Source: Alkalibacterium sp. 20 (GTDB taxonomy: Bacteria > Bacillota > Bacilli > Lactobacillales > Carnobacteriaceae_A). Taken from it: a stretch of 64,000 nucleotides of DNA. The position numbers and the translations under genes are program-made. The number at the start of each line of letters is the position of its first letter. The stretch's first letter is position 1. The stretch is from assembly GCF_001885615.1 (NCBI RefSeq), contig NZ_LSRN01000001.1, positions 62,001 through 126,000 on the forward strand, in the 5' to 3' direction. This document shows positions 19,491 to 29,167 of the stretch, piece by piece. Below the pieces are notes generated by a model that was given only the letters and a program-made list of their open reading frames with translations, did no database searches and was not told the DNA's origin.

Positions 19491-20476
19491 TAGCCTATTA
19501 TCTGATTTTTCCCGTTTTCTTTTGCTTTATATAAGTGTTTGTCAGCATCTCTCAATACATCTTCGAAGTCACCCTGCGCATAAACGGTGAAACCTCCACT
19601 GATTGTTAGAGATTCATTTTTCAGAAATTCATTTGTTTCAATAGCTGAACGGCAGTCTTCCAGTATTTTTATAGCCTGCTTTTTTGAGATATTTGGCAAG
19701 AGTATCAAAAATTCCTCCCCACCGTAACGACCGACACATCCTTTTCTTTTTAAAGTGTTTTCTATCGTTTTAGCCGTCTCTTTGAGTACATAATCCCCAT
19801 GTACGTGACCTTTGGTATCATTGAGGCGTTTGAAATCATCGATATCAAACATGCTGACAATCAGAGAATAATCTTGGATAGCCGACTCCACGATGCGAGC
19901 TTTCAATTCTCTGATAATTGAACGGCGGTTTCTGATCTGTGTCAATTCGTCTTTATCAACCAGTTCAATCAATGTCGACATCAAGTCTACCAGGTTTTCT
20001 TCTTTTGTCTTTTGTTCCGTGATATCAAAGACTATACCACTGAGAAAAAGTGGTGCACCGTCTTTGGATCGTCTGGTGACTTTTCCGCGATCATAATACC
20101 ATTTCCATTGACCGTCTTTTGCTTTGATCCGGTATTCGACTTCATAAACTGGGGTTGATCCTTTCAAATGTTCCCGCATATTATCCATCACGGGTTCAAA
20201 ATCATCTGGGTGCAATTTGCTTGTAAAGAAATCATAAGGAACTTTCTCTGGTACCTCTCCCATCGTGTAACCTAAAGCTTCTACTTTCAAAGGATTAAAG
20301 ATCACATCATTCGACTGAACATTCCAATACCAGTGACCGAGATTCCCTTTCCAAGAATAATCCAGCTTAGCTTCAGCTGCTTTTTCCGCAAGAAGCTCGT
20401 CTATCAGCATTTCTTGTTCTGTAATTTTTAAAAGCAGCTCTTCTTTTGAACGTTCACTTATTTTTTCTGCATTCAT
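19490..20476 (-). CDS. Diguanylate cyclase with PAS sensor domain
   Basis: Predicted to make cyclic di-GMP from two GTP. A short N-terminal coiled region (1-40) is followed by a PAS fold-3 domain with PAC segment (about 45-155, ending GIVFDITEQ). The GGDEF domain (about 165-328) has the active motif RYGGEEF and the substrate helix MFDIDDFKRLND. No RxxD inhibitory site lies before GGEEF. There is no membrane segment, so it is cytosolic. It begins 21 bases after hslU on the same strand, in the slot usually held by codY. The ribosome site is GGGGTG, not strong. The PAS ligand is unknown. Confidence 0.9.
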   Translation of the reverse strand: MNAEKISERSKEELLLKITEQEMLIDELLAEKAAEAKLDYSWKGNLGHWYWNVQSNDVIFNPLKVEALGYTMGEVPEKVPYDFFTSKLHPDDFEPVMDNMREHLKGSTPVYEVEYRIKAKDGQWKWYYDRGKVTRRSKDGAPLFLSGIVFDITEQKTKEENLVDLMSTLIELVDKDELTQIRNRRSIIRELKARIVESAIQDYSLIVSMFDIDDFKRLNDTKGHVHGDYVLKETAKTIENTLKRKGCVGRYGGEEFLILLPNISKKQAIKILEDCRSAIETNEFLKNESLTISGGFTVYAQGDFEDVLRDADKHLYKAKENGKNQIIG

Positions 20477-20497
20477 CCCTGCACCCCGATTAGTGTT

Positions 20498-21928
20498 TTA
20501 TAAGATATATCGGCTTAAGTCTTTATCCTCAACTATATGACCAATTTTATCTTCGACATATTTTTTGGTAATTTTTACTTCGCCCATACTCATATCCGGT
20601 GATTCGAATAATAGATCTTCCAGTAAACGCTCAAGAATCGTGTGTAGGCGACGTGCGCCAATATTTTCTGTGGATTCATTCACCTCATAGGCAATCTCGG
20701 CTATTTCTTCAATAGCTTCCATTGTAAAGATGACATCAATGTTTTCTGTTTCAAGTAAAGCACGGTATTGTTTGACTAGAGCATTTTCTGGCTCCGTTAG
20801 TATCTTAACAAAGTCATCTTTGGTTAAATCATCCAGCTCAACACGGATAGGAAAACGTCCCTGCAATTCTGGAATCAAATCACTCGGTTTAGAAACATGG
20901 AACGCGCCAGAACCGATGAAAAGGATATGATCCGTATTGACTGTTCCGTATTTGGTAGGCACACTGGATCCTTCAACGATCGGCAGGATGTCTCTTTGGA
21001 CACCTTCTCTTGAAACCTGGCCGCTATTTTGTTGTCCTTTAGAAGTTATTTTATCGATCTCGTCGACAAAGATAATCCCGGAATTTTCGGTTAAGTGGAC
21101 GGCATCCGCATAAATGTCTTCTGTGTTGATCAGTTTATCTGCTTCTTCTTCAGCGAATATATCCAACGCTTCTTTGACCGTCACTTTACGTTTAACTTTT
21201 TTGGAAGGGGTAAGCTGACCAAGTGTTTCTGACAAATCAATGCCCATCTGTTCCATAGGTGCACTCATGGGACTGTTCGGCGCTTTTTTCTTCTCCGTCA
21301 CTTTTATTTCAACTTCTCTGGAGTCCAGGACGCCTCGACCGATCTGATCGATTAATTCGGCACGTTTAGAAGAAATTTCTTCAGTGACTGTTTCTTCTTC
21401 GTCATCATCAGTGTTTTGACTGAACTGGTTGGGGTCCATCCCCATTCCTTTAAACATGCCTGCTAGAGGATTGTTGTTATCATTACTACTTTTTTGTTTT
21501 TTTATCCCAGGTGCCAGCGCTTTTGCGACACGTTCAACGGCTCTTTTTTCAGCACGGCCACGGACATTTTTACGGTGTTCGTCACGGACTATCTGTATTG
21601 ATGCTTCAGTTAAGTCTCTGACCATCGATTCAACATCGCGTCCGATGTAGCCGACTTCTGTAAATTTAGTGGCTTCGACCTTGATAAAAGGCGCATCCAC
21701 GATTGCAGCTAAGCGTCGGGCAATCTCTGTCTTACCGACCCCTGTTGCTCCGATCATCAGGATATTTTTGGGGGTGATCTCTTTTTGCATATCTGCGTCA
21801 AGTTTCAAACGGCGATAACGATTACGCAATGCTACAGCCACTGCTTTTTTAGCATCTTGCTGTCCTACGATATATTTGTCTAATTTTGCTACAATCTCTC
21901 TAGGTGTAAAATCGTTTTTTAATCTCAT
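20498..21928 (-). CDS. hslU: ATP-dependent protease ATPase subunit HslU (ClpY)
   Basis: The unfoldase that feeds substrates to HslV. The 476-residue AAA+ protein begins FTPREIVAKLDKYIVGQ and has Walker A GATGVGKTEIARR, the pore motif GYIGRDVES, Walker B IIFVDEIDK and the C-terminal HslV-contact tail ending SRYIL. The variable I domain (about 110-240) is rich in charged residues. It follows hslV by 13 bases. The ribosome site AAGGAG precedes the ATG. Confidence 0.96.
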   Translation of the reverse strand: MRLKNDFTPREIVAKLDKYIVGQQDAKKAVAVALRNRYRRLKLDADMQKEITPKNILMIGATGVGKTEIARRLAAIVDAPFIKVEATKFTEVGYIGRDVESMVRDLTEASIQIVRDEHRKNVRGRAEKRAVERVAKALAPGIKKQKSSNDNNNPLAGMFKGMGMDPNQFSQNTDDDEEETVTEEISSKRAELIDQIGRGVLDSREVEIKVTEKKKAPNSPMSAPMEQMGIDLSETLGQLTPSKKVKRKVTVKEALDIFAEEEADKLINTEDIYADAVHLTENSGIIFVDEIDKITSKGQQNSGQVSREGVQRDILPIVEGSSVPTKYGTVNTDHILFIGSGAFHVSKPSDLIPELQGRFPIRVELDDLTKDDFVKILTEPENALVKQYRALLETENIDVIFTMEAIEEIAEIAYEVNESTENIGARRLHTILERLLEDLLFESPDMSMGEVKITKKYVEDKIGHIVEDKDLSRYIL

Positions 21929-21941
21929 TTAATCATTCTCC

Positions 21942-22481
21942 TTACAATTTTTCTGATACGATATTGTGATTAGTGTACACGCAAATGTCTGCGGCAATAG
22001 CTAAACTATCTTTTGCTATTTGTTCGGCAGTTAGGTTCTCACCGTGTTTCTTCAATGCTCGAGCAGCTGACAATGCAAAATTACCGCCTGATCCGATACC
22101 TAATATGCCATCGTCCGGTTGAATAACTTCGCCATTTCCTGAAACTAAGAGTATCTGTTCTTTATTCATAACGATGAGCAGGGCTTCCAGATTTTTCATC
22201 ATTTTGTCTGTGCGCCATTCTTTAGCCAGTTCAACAGCCGCACGCATTAAATGGCCATTATACTGATTCAAATAGCCTTCAAATTTTTCTTCTAAAGTGA
22301 ACGCGTCTGCTACACTGCCGGCGAAACCGACAAGGACTTCGTTGTTATATATTTTTCTGACTTTACGGGCAGTCCCTTTCATGATGACTGATTCGCCCAT
22401 AGTCACTTGACCGTCTCCAGCCATGGCGCATTCGCCATTGTGCTGAATAGCTAAGATCGTTGTTGCATGAAACTGTGTCAT
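21942..22481 (-). CDS. hslV: ATP-dependent protease proteolytic subunit HslV (ClpQ)
   Basis: The threonine-peptidase core of the HslUV complex. The 179-residue sequence begins [11 protein letters not shown]. By comparison with B. subtilis ClpQ (MSSFHATTI) the mature N-terminal residue would be Thr2, the likely nucleophile rather than the TTI threonines; this needs experiment. GDGQVT and the GSGGNFA stretch are family motifs. It lies between xerC and hslU, as in other Firmicutes. Confidence 0.95.
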   Translation of the reverse strand: MTQFHATTILAIQHNGECAMAGDGQVTMGESVIMKGTARKVRKIYNNEVLVGFAGSVADAFTLEEKFEGYLNQYNGHLMRAAVELAKEWRTDKMMKNLEALLIVMNKEQILLVSGNGEVIQPDDGILGIGSGGNFALSAARALKKHGENLTAEQIAKDSLAIAADICVYTNHNIVSEKL

Positions 22482-22510
22482 ATTTATTCCTCCATTTTAA
22501 AGTGTTCTAT

Positions 22511-23407
22511 TTATGCTCTAGGGTGATACGAATTATAATCTTTCTGCAGATGTTCTGTGGTCACATGCGTATAGATTTGTGTTGACGACAAACTCTTATG
22601 TCCTAACAATTCCTGCACCGTTCGTATATCTGCACCATTATTAAGTAAATGGGTTGCAAACGTATGACGCAGCATATGCGGGGTAATGTTATGGGATAAA
22701 GAACTCTTTTTGATCAACTGAGTCAGCACGAATTGGATTCCATTTTGAGTGATCTGATCTCCGTGATGATTGATAAATAGACAGTCATGCTCTTTATTGT
22801 ATTTTGACATCACCGGTTGTCGTCCGTTTTCAATATACGCTTTCGTGGCTTCACTCGCATAATGTCCAAAAGGAATATAGCGTTCTTTACGCCCTTTACC
22901 CGTTACAAAAAGCATGCCCATCTCAAAGTCAATGTCATCTAGTTGAATACCTTGACATTCACTCACACGTATTCCTGTACCATACAAGATTTCAAGTAAG
23001 GCAAGGTTACGCAGATCAAGAGGTGCATCTCCTTCTGTTGCTTCAAACAAGGCCGTCATTTCTTCTTCATAAAAGAAGTTAGGTAAACGAGAACCGCGTT
23101 TTTTTAGCTGTAAATATGAAAAAGGGTTGTCATTCACTATCTCGTTATTTAACAAGAACTGATAAAACGCCCGGATACTCGAGATTTTCCTGGAGATGGA
23201 CGCACGTGCATACTCTTTATCCGTTAAATAGCTTAAATATATCCGTGCATCGGACAGTTTGACAGCCAAGACATCCTCTTCCCCTGTCTCTTTTAAAAAC
23301 TGCTCAAACGCCTGTAAATCGTCAATATATGCGAGGTTAGTATGCTCCGAATAGTGACGTTCATTCATCAAATAATTTGAAAATAGCGTGATCCATTTAT
23401 TTTCCAT
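22511..23407 (-). CDS. xerC: Tyrosine recombinase XerC
   Basis: Resolves chromosome dimers at dif with a partner Xer protein. The 298-residue protein has an N-terminal SAM-like DNA-binding domain (1-90). The catalytic set is visible: Arg in GTGIRVSE, His/Arg in HMLRHTFATHLL, His in LGHKSLSST and Tyr in QIYTHV. Its place before hslV matches codV of Bacillus, which supports XerC over a phage integrase. trmFO, usually between topA and this gene, is absent here. Confidence 0.94.
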   Translation of the reverse strand: MENKWITLFSNYLMNERHYSEHTNLAYIDDLQAFEQFLKETGEEDVLAVKLSDARIYLSYLTDKEYARASISRKISSIRAFYQFLLNNEIVNDNPFSYLQLKKRGSRLPNFFYEEEMTALFEATEGDAPLDLRNLALLEILYGTGIRVSECQGIQLDDIDFEMGMLFVTGKGRKERYIPFGHYASEATKAYIENGRQPVMSKYNKEHDCLFINHHGDQITQNGIQFVLTQLIKKSSLSHNITPHMLRHTFATHLLNNGADIRTVQELLGHKSLSSTQIYTHVTTEHLQKDYNSYHPRA

Positions 23408-23571
23408 GAGTATCTCTCCTCACTCCTATCATTTTAACATATGTGAGACGTTCAAGCATATAAAGAAAAGTAGAAGAAAATAAGACTTAAACGATAAACC
23501 TTTAAATCAAGGATAGAAAGCACGCTCACATTTAGAAACGTGATAGAACAGTTCCGTTCTTCCAAAGATAA

Positions 23572-23613
23572 ACAAGTGGAACAACTCGATTGTGCCCGAG
23601 CTGTTCCACTTGT
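23572..23613 (-). terminator. Terminator of topA
   Basis: A 16-pair stem with one mismatch (ACAAGTGGAACA-a-CTCG) is followed on the minus strand by TTTATCTTT. It begins 11 bases after the topA stop. Confidence 0.75.
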
Positions 23614-23623
23614 AATGATTGGT

Positions 23624-25693
23624 TTATTTTTGTGATTCTTCTTTATAGTCACAGTTAGAACAAACAACTTGGGCTTGTTTTTTCGTTTTCTTCTCGACCA
23701 GATAATGCTCACATTTTGGACAGTCGCGTCCAATTGGTTTATCCCATGAGGTAAACTCACATTCAGGATAATTTTCGCATCCGTAAAAGATACGATTTTT
23801 CTTGGACTTACGTTCCACCACTTCACCTTTTTTACATGTCGGACATGTCACACCTATTTTTTTAACAATAGCTTTTGTGTTACGGCAGTCAGGGAAGTTG
23901 GAACACGCATAAAACTTACCATAACGGCCCATTTTAATGACCATCGGAGAGCCACATTTTTCACAATCAAAGCCTGCGGGTTCATCTTCAATTTCAACCT
24001 CTTCAAGTTCTTTTTCTGCGATGGTGACTTCTTCTTTGAATGGTTGGTAGAACTGATCGATAACTTCGACCCATTCTTTTTTACCCTCTTCAACAGCATC
24101 TAAATCCTTTTCCATATCAGCCGTGAAGCTAACATCCACGATGTTAGGGAAAAAATCGCCAATGATAGTGTTAACGATGGTGCCAAGTTCAGTCGGTTCA
24201 AAACGTTTACTTTGCAGAGTCACGTAATACCGGCGCTGAATGGTTTCCAAGGTCGGTGCATAGGTCGACGGACGTCCAACGCCGTTTTCTTCCAGTGTTT
24301 TGATCAACGTGGCTTCACTGTAACGAGCAGGTGGCTGTGTGTAATGCTGATTGGGCTCGATCGATTCTAACTTGATCTTATCCCCTTCAGATAAATCGGG
24401 TAAGATGTTATCTTTATCTTTTTTGGTTTCAGCATATGCCATTTGGTACCCTTTAAATTTGATTTGAGAGCCGTTTGCTCTAAATAAGACACCATTCTGT
24501 TCGATATCTACGCGCACTGTATCATAAATCGCTGGTTTCATCTGACTTGCAATAAAACGAGACCAGATCAATTGATACAGTTTAAATTGATCTTTTGACA
24601 GGTTTTTCTGGACGTCTTCTGGTTTTCTCATTGCGCTTGTGGGTCTGATTGCCTCATGCGCGTCTTGTGCGGATTCAATGTTCTTTTGTTTTTTTGGATT
24701 CGTTGCAGCGTATTCTGCACCGTATTCACTGACGATCACTTCATTTGCTTCTTGTTTCGCCGTTTCTGACAGACGGGTGGAATCTGTACGCATGTAAGTA
24801 ATCAGACCTGTGGTTCCGCCTTTACCTAATGAGATCCCTTCGTAAAGCTGTTGTGCGACCATCATTGTTTTTCTTGTTCTGAAATTAAGTTTCCCAGCAG
24901 CTTCTTGCTGCAGGCTACTGGTTGTAAATGGCGCATAAGGATTACGTTTACGTTCTTTCTTGATTACTTTGTTGACATCAAAGTCACCAGACTGATCAAT
25001 TTTATTCATTACCTTTTCTACAGCTTCATTATCGGGAAGTTTTGTCTTTTTGTTATTGAGTCCATAAAAATTTGCTTCAAAGACTTTTTTCTCTTTTTTA
25101 AACTGGGCTTCGATTGACCAGTATTCTTCTGGATTGAAGTTTTTGATTTCTTTTTCACGATCACAGATTATTTTCAAGGCAACAGATTGAACACGTCCAG
25201 CGCTCAATCCACGCTTGACTTTTTTCCAGAGTAACGGACTGATCTGATACCCTACAATACGGTCAAGCACACGTCTCGCTTGCTGGGAATGAACCAAATC
25301 TTCATTTAGATGTCTTGGAGTCTTGAGTGCATTCCTTACTGCGTCTTTGGTGATTTCATTGAACACCACTCTGTTTTTTTCCTCATTATCAAGCTTGAGT
25401 ATAAAACTTAAGTGCCAGGCTATAGCTTCCCCTTCTCTATCCGGGTCAGCTGCGAGAAAAACTTTTTCAGCCTTTTTTGCGTGTTTCTTTAGATCTTTGA
25501 TAACCGGGCCTTTACCACGAATCGTGATATAATCAGGTTCATAATTATTTTCAAAATCGATACCCATACGACTTTTCGGTAGGTCTCTGATGTGTCCTAA
25601 ACTGGCTACTACTTTATAGTTTCTCCCTAAATATTTTTCTATTGTTTTTGCTTTTGCAGGCGATTCTACAATGACTAAATATTTATAAGCCAA
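23624..25693 (-). CDS. topA: DNA topoisomerase I
   Basis: Relaxes negative supercoils through a transient 5'-phosphotyrosine link. The TOPRIM domain starts [14 protein letters not shown] and has [13 protein letters not shown]. The catalytic Tyr300 is in [12 protein letters not shown]. Three cysteine zinc ribbons and a fourth partial one (CDYKEES) fill the C-terminus. The frame is open to 25720, but AAGGAG lies 8 bases before a TTG at 25691-25693, and the protein then begins with the conserved [10 protein letters not shown], giving 689 residues. It lies between dprA and xerC. Confidence 0.94.
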   Translation of the reverse strand: MAYKYLVIVESPAKAKTIEKYLGRNYKVVASLGHIRDLPKSRMGIDFENNYEPDYITIRGKGPVIKDLKKHAKKAEKVFLAADPDREGEAIAWHLSFILKLDNEEKNRVVFNEITKDAVRNALKTPRHLNEDLVHSQQARRVLDRIVGYQISPLLWKKVKRGLSAGRVQSVALKIICDREKEIKNFNPEEYWSIEAQFKKEKKVFEANFYGLNNKKTKLPDNEAVEKVMNKIDQSGDFDVNKVIKKERKRNPYAPFTTSSLQQEAAGKLNFRTRKTMMVAQQLYEGISLGKGGTTGLITYMRTDSTRLSETAKQEANEVIVSEYGAEYAATNPKKQKNIESAQDAHEAIRPTSAMRKPEDVQKNLSKDQFKLYQLIWSRFIASQMKPAIYDTVRVDIEQNGVLFRANGSQIKFKGYQMAYAETKKDKDNILPDLSEGDKIKLESIEPNQHYTQPPARYSEATLIKTLEENGVGRPSTYAPTLETIQRRYYVTLQSKRFEPTELGTIVNTIIGDFFPNIVDVSFTADMEKDLDAVEEGKKEWVEVIDQFYQPFKEEVTIAEKELEEVEIEDEPAGFDCEKCGSPMVIKMGRYGKFYACSNFPDCRNTKAIVKKIGVTCPTCKKGEVVERKSKKNRIFYGCENYPECEFTSWDKPIGRDCPKCEHYLVEKKTKKQAQVVCSNCDYKEESQK

Positions 25694-25835
25694 ATTGCAG
25701 GCTCCTTCCTCTTTTACCATATTTTTTTGCGCGTTTTACTATCAATGCGTCTTGTTATCGTTCTTATTAAGAATCGTAACCTATCATATGGCATATGAAA
25801 TGACTTTGTCAACTTTTAAAAATATATTTAATTAA

Positions 25836-26717
25836 TTATTTCACAAAAGCCAGGTTCCATTCATCAAAAATATCTTCCGGTGATTGACAGGAAATGGCGC
25901 CCAATTTGATCAGGTCTAGGCAACCTTTTGAATGTTCACTGAAAATCGAACCAGGTACAGCAAATACATCTCTTCCTTCTTCGAGTGCCAGACGCGCCGT
26001 TATCAGACTGCCACTTCGTTCTTTGGCTTCTACGACAACAGTGCCGCGAGAAAGACCGGCAATAATGCGGTTCCGTAGTGGAAAGTAATGTTTTCTGGGA
26101 GCAGTATTTAATGGATATTCCGATATCAATAAATGATGGGTGCCAATGTCCTCCTGCAGTGCTTTGTTCTCTTTAGGATAGTTGTAGCCAATGCCGTTAC
26201 CGATCACTGCAATCGTCTTTCCACCATTTTTAATCGTTTTGGTGTGTACGAGTGTATCGATACCTCTGGCTAGTCCACTCACGGTTACCATATTACTACT
26301 TACAATAGAAGGAATAAGATGATCCAGTACCATGTTGCCATACGCTGTGCAGTCGCGTGCCCCGACCATGCCTATCAGTAGCTGATCGAGTAAAGAAAAA
26401 TCTCCTTTATAAAACAATACAACGGGCGGTTCGTAACTGTTTTTCAAAGCACCCGGATAGTCCAGTGAAGTTAGAGAAACAGTACAGAGATTGGCTTTCC
26501 GGTATTTTTCTTTGACGCCGATAACGTCAAACTCGTTTAAATACCGATCGAATTTCTGCTTTTTTGCATGCGTGAGAAGGTAATTGGTCTCTTTTAAATG
26601 AGTGAAACAAGTTAATTCAGGTAAAGTATCGATGACACATTGCCACTTCTCACGGTGACTTAAAAAAGGACAGTGCGCTACTACAAATAAAAATTCTTCA
26701 GTGTTGATGATTTGCAT
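25836..26717 (-). CDS. dprA: DNA-processing protein DprA
   Basis: Loads RecA on single-stranded DNA taken up in transformation. The 293-residue protein has the Rossmann-like core with GMVGARDCTAYG, VSGLARGIDTL, IAVIGNGI and the RNRIIAGLS segment. No C-terminal winged helix is evident. It lies between rnhB and topA, the common Firmicute order. Its presence alone does not show natural competence. Confidence 0.93.
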   Translation of the reverse strand: MQIINTEEFLFVVAHCPFLSHREKWQCVIDTLPELTCFTHLKETNYLLTHAKKQKFDRYLNEFDVIGVKEKYRKANLCTVSLTSLDYPGALKNSYEPPVVLFYKGDFSLLDQLLIGMVGARDCTAYGNMVLDHLIPSIVSSNMVTVSGLARGIDTLVHTKTIKNGGKTIAVIGNGIGYNYPKENKALQEDIGTHHLLISEYPLNTAPRKHYFPLRNRIIAGLSRGTVVVEAKERSGSLITARLALEEGRDVFAVPGSIFSEHSKGCLDLIKLGAISCQSPEDIFDEWNLAFVK

Positions 26718-26733
26718 TTATTCATCTCCTAAT

Positions 26734-26792
26734 AAAAAAAGTAAGTTCCTATCTCTTTCATTGTTGAAAGAAATAAAAACTCACTTTTTTTA
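26734..26792 (-). terminator. Terminator between dprA and rnhB
   Basis: An outer stem AAAAAAAGTAAGTT/AACTCACTTTTTTT with one mismatch and an inner TCTTTCA/TGAAAGA hairpin ends in a T run on the minus strand. It separates rnhB from dprA. Confidence 0.75.
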
Positions 26793-26800
26793 TTGGAAAT

Positions 26801-27592
26801 TCAAAGTAAATCTTTTACTGGTCTAAACGATTGACGATGAATGGGGGTCACACCAAGGTTTTTTAATCCTTCTAAATGATCTTTCGTTCCATACCCGGCA
26901 TTTCTTTCAAATCCATACCCTGGGTATTTTACCGCTAGGTCTTTCATTATATTATCACGCGTCACTTTTGCAATAATGGATGCCGCAGCAATGGAAATGC
27001 TTTTAGCATCCCCTTTGATTATTTTTTCTTGATGGATCGTACTGTTGATGCGCATCGCGTCGATCAGTAGACAATCAGGCTTGATACCCAAACCTTCCAC
27101 AGATTCCTTCATCGATACTTTCGTAGCTTGATAAATATTCAACGAATCAATGATTTCAGGAGAGACGATTGAATAATTGATCGCTAAAGCAACCTGTTTT
27201 ATTTTTACCGCCCATTTTTCCCGCTCCGCCTCACTAAGTTGTTTAGAATCATTGATTCCAACTAGATCGGGTTCTTCAGGTAAGATCACTGCAGCAGAGA
27301 CAACCGGACCAGCTAGCGGCCCTCTCCCGACTTCATCGATGCCCGCAATGAACTGTTTACCTTTCTTTCGGTAAGCTCTCTCATAGGCTTGCATCAATTC
27401 ATAATTTTCATAGAGCAGGGCTTGTTTCCCAATCCTTGTTTCGTATTGCTTAATGGCTAACTGAACCCCTTTTCTAGGGTCTTCTTTCAGCTCTGCTAAA
27501 TAGTCAGACGATATATCACCGTTTGCTTTCAGGTTATCTTTAATTGCTTTTATCGTTAGTGTCTTTTGCGTAGAAGTCTTCTGGTCTTTCAA
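26801..27592 (-). CDS. rnhB: Ribonuclease HII
   Basis: Removes ribonucleotides and RNA from RNA-DNA hybrids. The 263-residue protein has an N-terminal extension of about 80 residues, typical of Bacillus-type RNase HII, then the catalytic core with GIDEVGRGPLAGP (Asp-Glu), LIDAM and the later KVTRDNIM. The first 53 bases overlap the 3' end of rbgA, so the two genes are translationally linked. Confidence 0.95.
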   Translation of the reverse strand: MKDQKTSTQKTLTIKAIKDNLKANGDISSDYLAELKEDPRKGVQLAIKQYETRIGKQALLYENYELMQAYERAYRKKGKQFIAGIDEVGRGPLAGPVVSAAVILPEEPDLVGINDSKQLSEAEREKWAVKIKQVALAINYSIVSPEIIDSLNIYQATKVSMKESVEGLGIKPDCLLIDAMRINSTIHQEKIIKGDAKSISIAAASIIAKVTRDNIMKDLAVKYPGYGFERNAGYGTKDHLEGLKNLGVTPIHRQSFRPVKDLL

Positions 27593-28412
27593 GTGTTATC
27601 CTTCCTATCTGTCCGTTTCTCAATTCATGGATGAACATTTCCGCTCCACGCTCATAATCATCACGTAAGCCTCTTTTTTTAGTAATTTCTAAGAGTAAAT
27701 CAGGCAGTTCAAGTTCTTTTTCTAAACCTTCAGCTAATTTATAGCGCTCACTTATAGCACCTGGATAGTGTTTCCTTAGATAACTCATGGCATAAAGAGC
27801 GATATCATCGAGATGCAATAAGGCATCTTTGATCGCGCCTGTTACAGCTAATTTTCTACCCACTTCTTGGTCCTCAAATTTAGGCCACAAAATCCCTGGG
27901 GTATCTAGCAGCTCAAGTTCTTTTCCATACTTGATCCATTGCTGTGCTTTGGTGACTCCAGGTTTATTTCCAGTTCTCGCAATATTTTTATGTGCAAAAC
28001 GATTGATAAGGGTCGATTTCCCCACATTTGGTATACCCACGCATACCGCTCTAATCGCGCGGGGTTTCATACCTTTTTCTTCTCGTTTATCAAAGAAAGG
28101 TTTCAACACTTTTTTTGTTAACTTTAAAATTTCTTTAAGACCTTGGCCTTCTTTCGCATTGATCGAAATAGCGGGTATGCCTTTTTCTTCATAGTCTCTA
28201 AGCCATGCGGAGGTTTGTCTAGGATCGGCTAAATCACTTTTCATTAAAACGACCACATGAGGCTTGTTTCCAATCATGTTTTTAACGTCTGGATTTCTAC
28301 TCGAATAAGGAATACGTGCATCGATCAGTTCGTATACGACATCGACCATCTTTAATTTTTCTATAAATTGTCTTTTGGCCTTAGCCATATGACCCGGGTA
28401 CCATTGTATCAT
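27540..28412 (-). CDS. rbgA: Ribosome biogenesis GTPase RbgA (YlqF)
   Basis: Drives a late step of 50S subunit assembly. It is a circularly permuted GTPase: the G4 motif LMKSDLAD (about residue 56) precedes G1 GIPNVGKSTLIN (about 125) and G3 DTPGI. The C-terminal domain (about 205-285) is the RNA-binding ANTAR-like part. The protein starts MIQWYPGHMAKAKR as in YlqF. AAAGGAG lies before the ATG. It overlaps rnhB. Confidence 0.95.
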   Translation of the reverse strand: MIQWYPGHMAKAKRQFIEKLKMVDVVYELIDARIPYSSRNPDVKNMIGNKPHVVVLMKSDLADPRQTSAWLRDYEEKGIPAISINAKEGQGLKEILKLTKKVLKPFFDKREEKGMKPRAIRAVCVGIPNVGKSTLINRFAHKNIARTGNKPGVTKAQQWIKYGKELELLDTPGILWPKFEDQEVGRKLAVTGAIKDALLHLDDIALYAMSYLRKHYPGAISERYKLAEGLEKELELPDLLLEITKKRGLRDDYERGAEMFIHELRNGQIGRITLERPEDFYAKDTNDKSN

Positions 28413-28457
28413 GTCTCTATCCTCTCCTTTCAGTTATTAAATAAATTGTTCTTTCAA

Positions 28458-29072
28458 TCATTGATCTTTGTTGATAAAGCCAAAACGATCCAGCGGCCAT
28501 ATACGTATATTTGTTCTTCCAGTAACTAACTCTTTATCTATAAACCCAAAAGAACGACTATCTTTAGAATTAACTCGGTTATCTCCTAAAACAAAGAACA
28601 TGTCTTCCGGCACCTCTTCTACTCCTTGCAGCGAAGCCAAGTTAAAGTTACTATTGAGCGATTGTAAATCAGATTCACTTGTTTCTGACAAATCAAGATA
28701 GTCTTCCTCGATTGTTTCCCCGTTAATATAAAGGGTCTGGTCCTGAAAGGTAATTTCATCTCCCGGAACCCCGATGACTCGCTTGATGAATTGTTTTTCC
28801 GTATCATCTGGAGCAGGAAAAACAATAACATCGAACCGTTCAATGTCAGCCATTTTATTTAGAAGTAAACGGTCTTGATCTTCTAAGGTAGGTTCCATCG
28901 AAGCTCCTTCAACACTTACAGGAGCTACTACATAGACTCTGATGCTAAGAAATATGCCACTTATTACAACAATGTAGATAAACGTGCTAAATAATTCCTG
29001 AAAAAGAGATTTATATTTTTGTGGTTTTTTATTAAATTTTTCTCGTCGTGGCGTAAAAGAAGTTTCACTCAT
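28458..29072 (-). CDS. lepB: Signal peptidase I
   Basis: Cleaves signal peptides from exported preproteins at the outer face of the membrane. One membrane helix (about residues 25-45) precedes the catalytic Ser in EGASMEPT and the catalytic Lys in FIKRVIGVPGD. Box E is GDNRVNSKDSR. The frame is open to 29165, but an ATG at 29070-29072 after GGAGAGCAGG gives a normal 204-residue Gram-positive SipS type. It lies between ctpA and rbgA. Confidence 0.93.
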   Translation of the reverse strand: MSETSFTPRREKFNKKPQKYKSLFQELFSTFIYIVVISGIFLSIRVYVVAPVSVEGASMEPTLEDQDRLLLNKMADIERFDVIVFPAPDDTEKQFIKRVIGVPGDEITFQDQTLYINGETIEEDYLDLSETSESDLQSLNSNFNLASLQGVEEVPEDMFFVLGDNRVNSKDSRSFGFIDKELVTGRTNIRIWPLDRFGFINKDQ

Positions 29073-29167
29073 AAGCTGACCTGCTCTCCAATCCGTATTT
29101 AAAAAAGATAGAGAAAGAAAAATAATCGGGTTTAACTCTCGACCCATCATTTCCTTTCTCTTCATTT

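Noticed and set aside
19490-20476. Product-inhibition (RxxD) site in the cyclase
   Set aside because: The residues before GGEEF read RKGCVGRY, without the required Asp.
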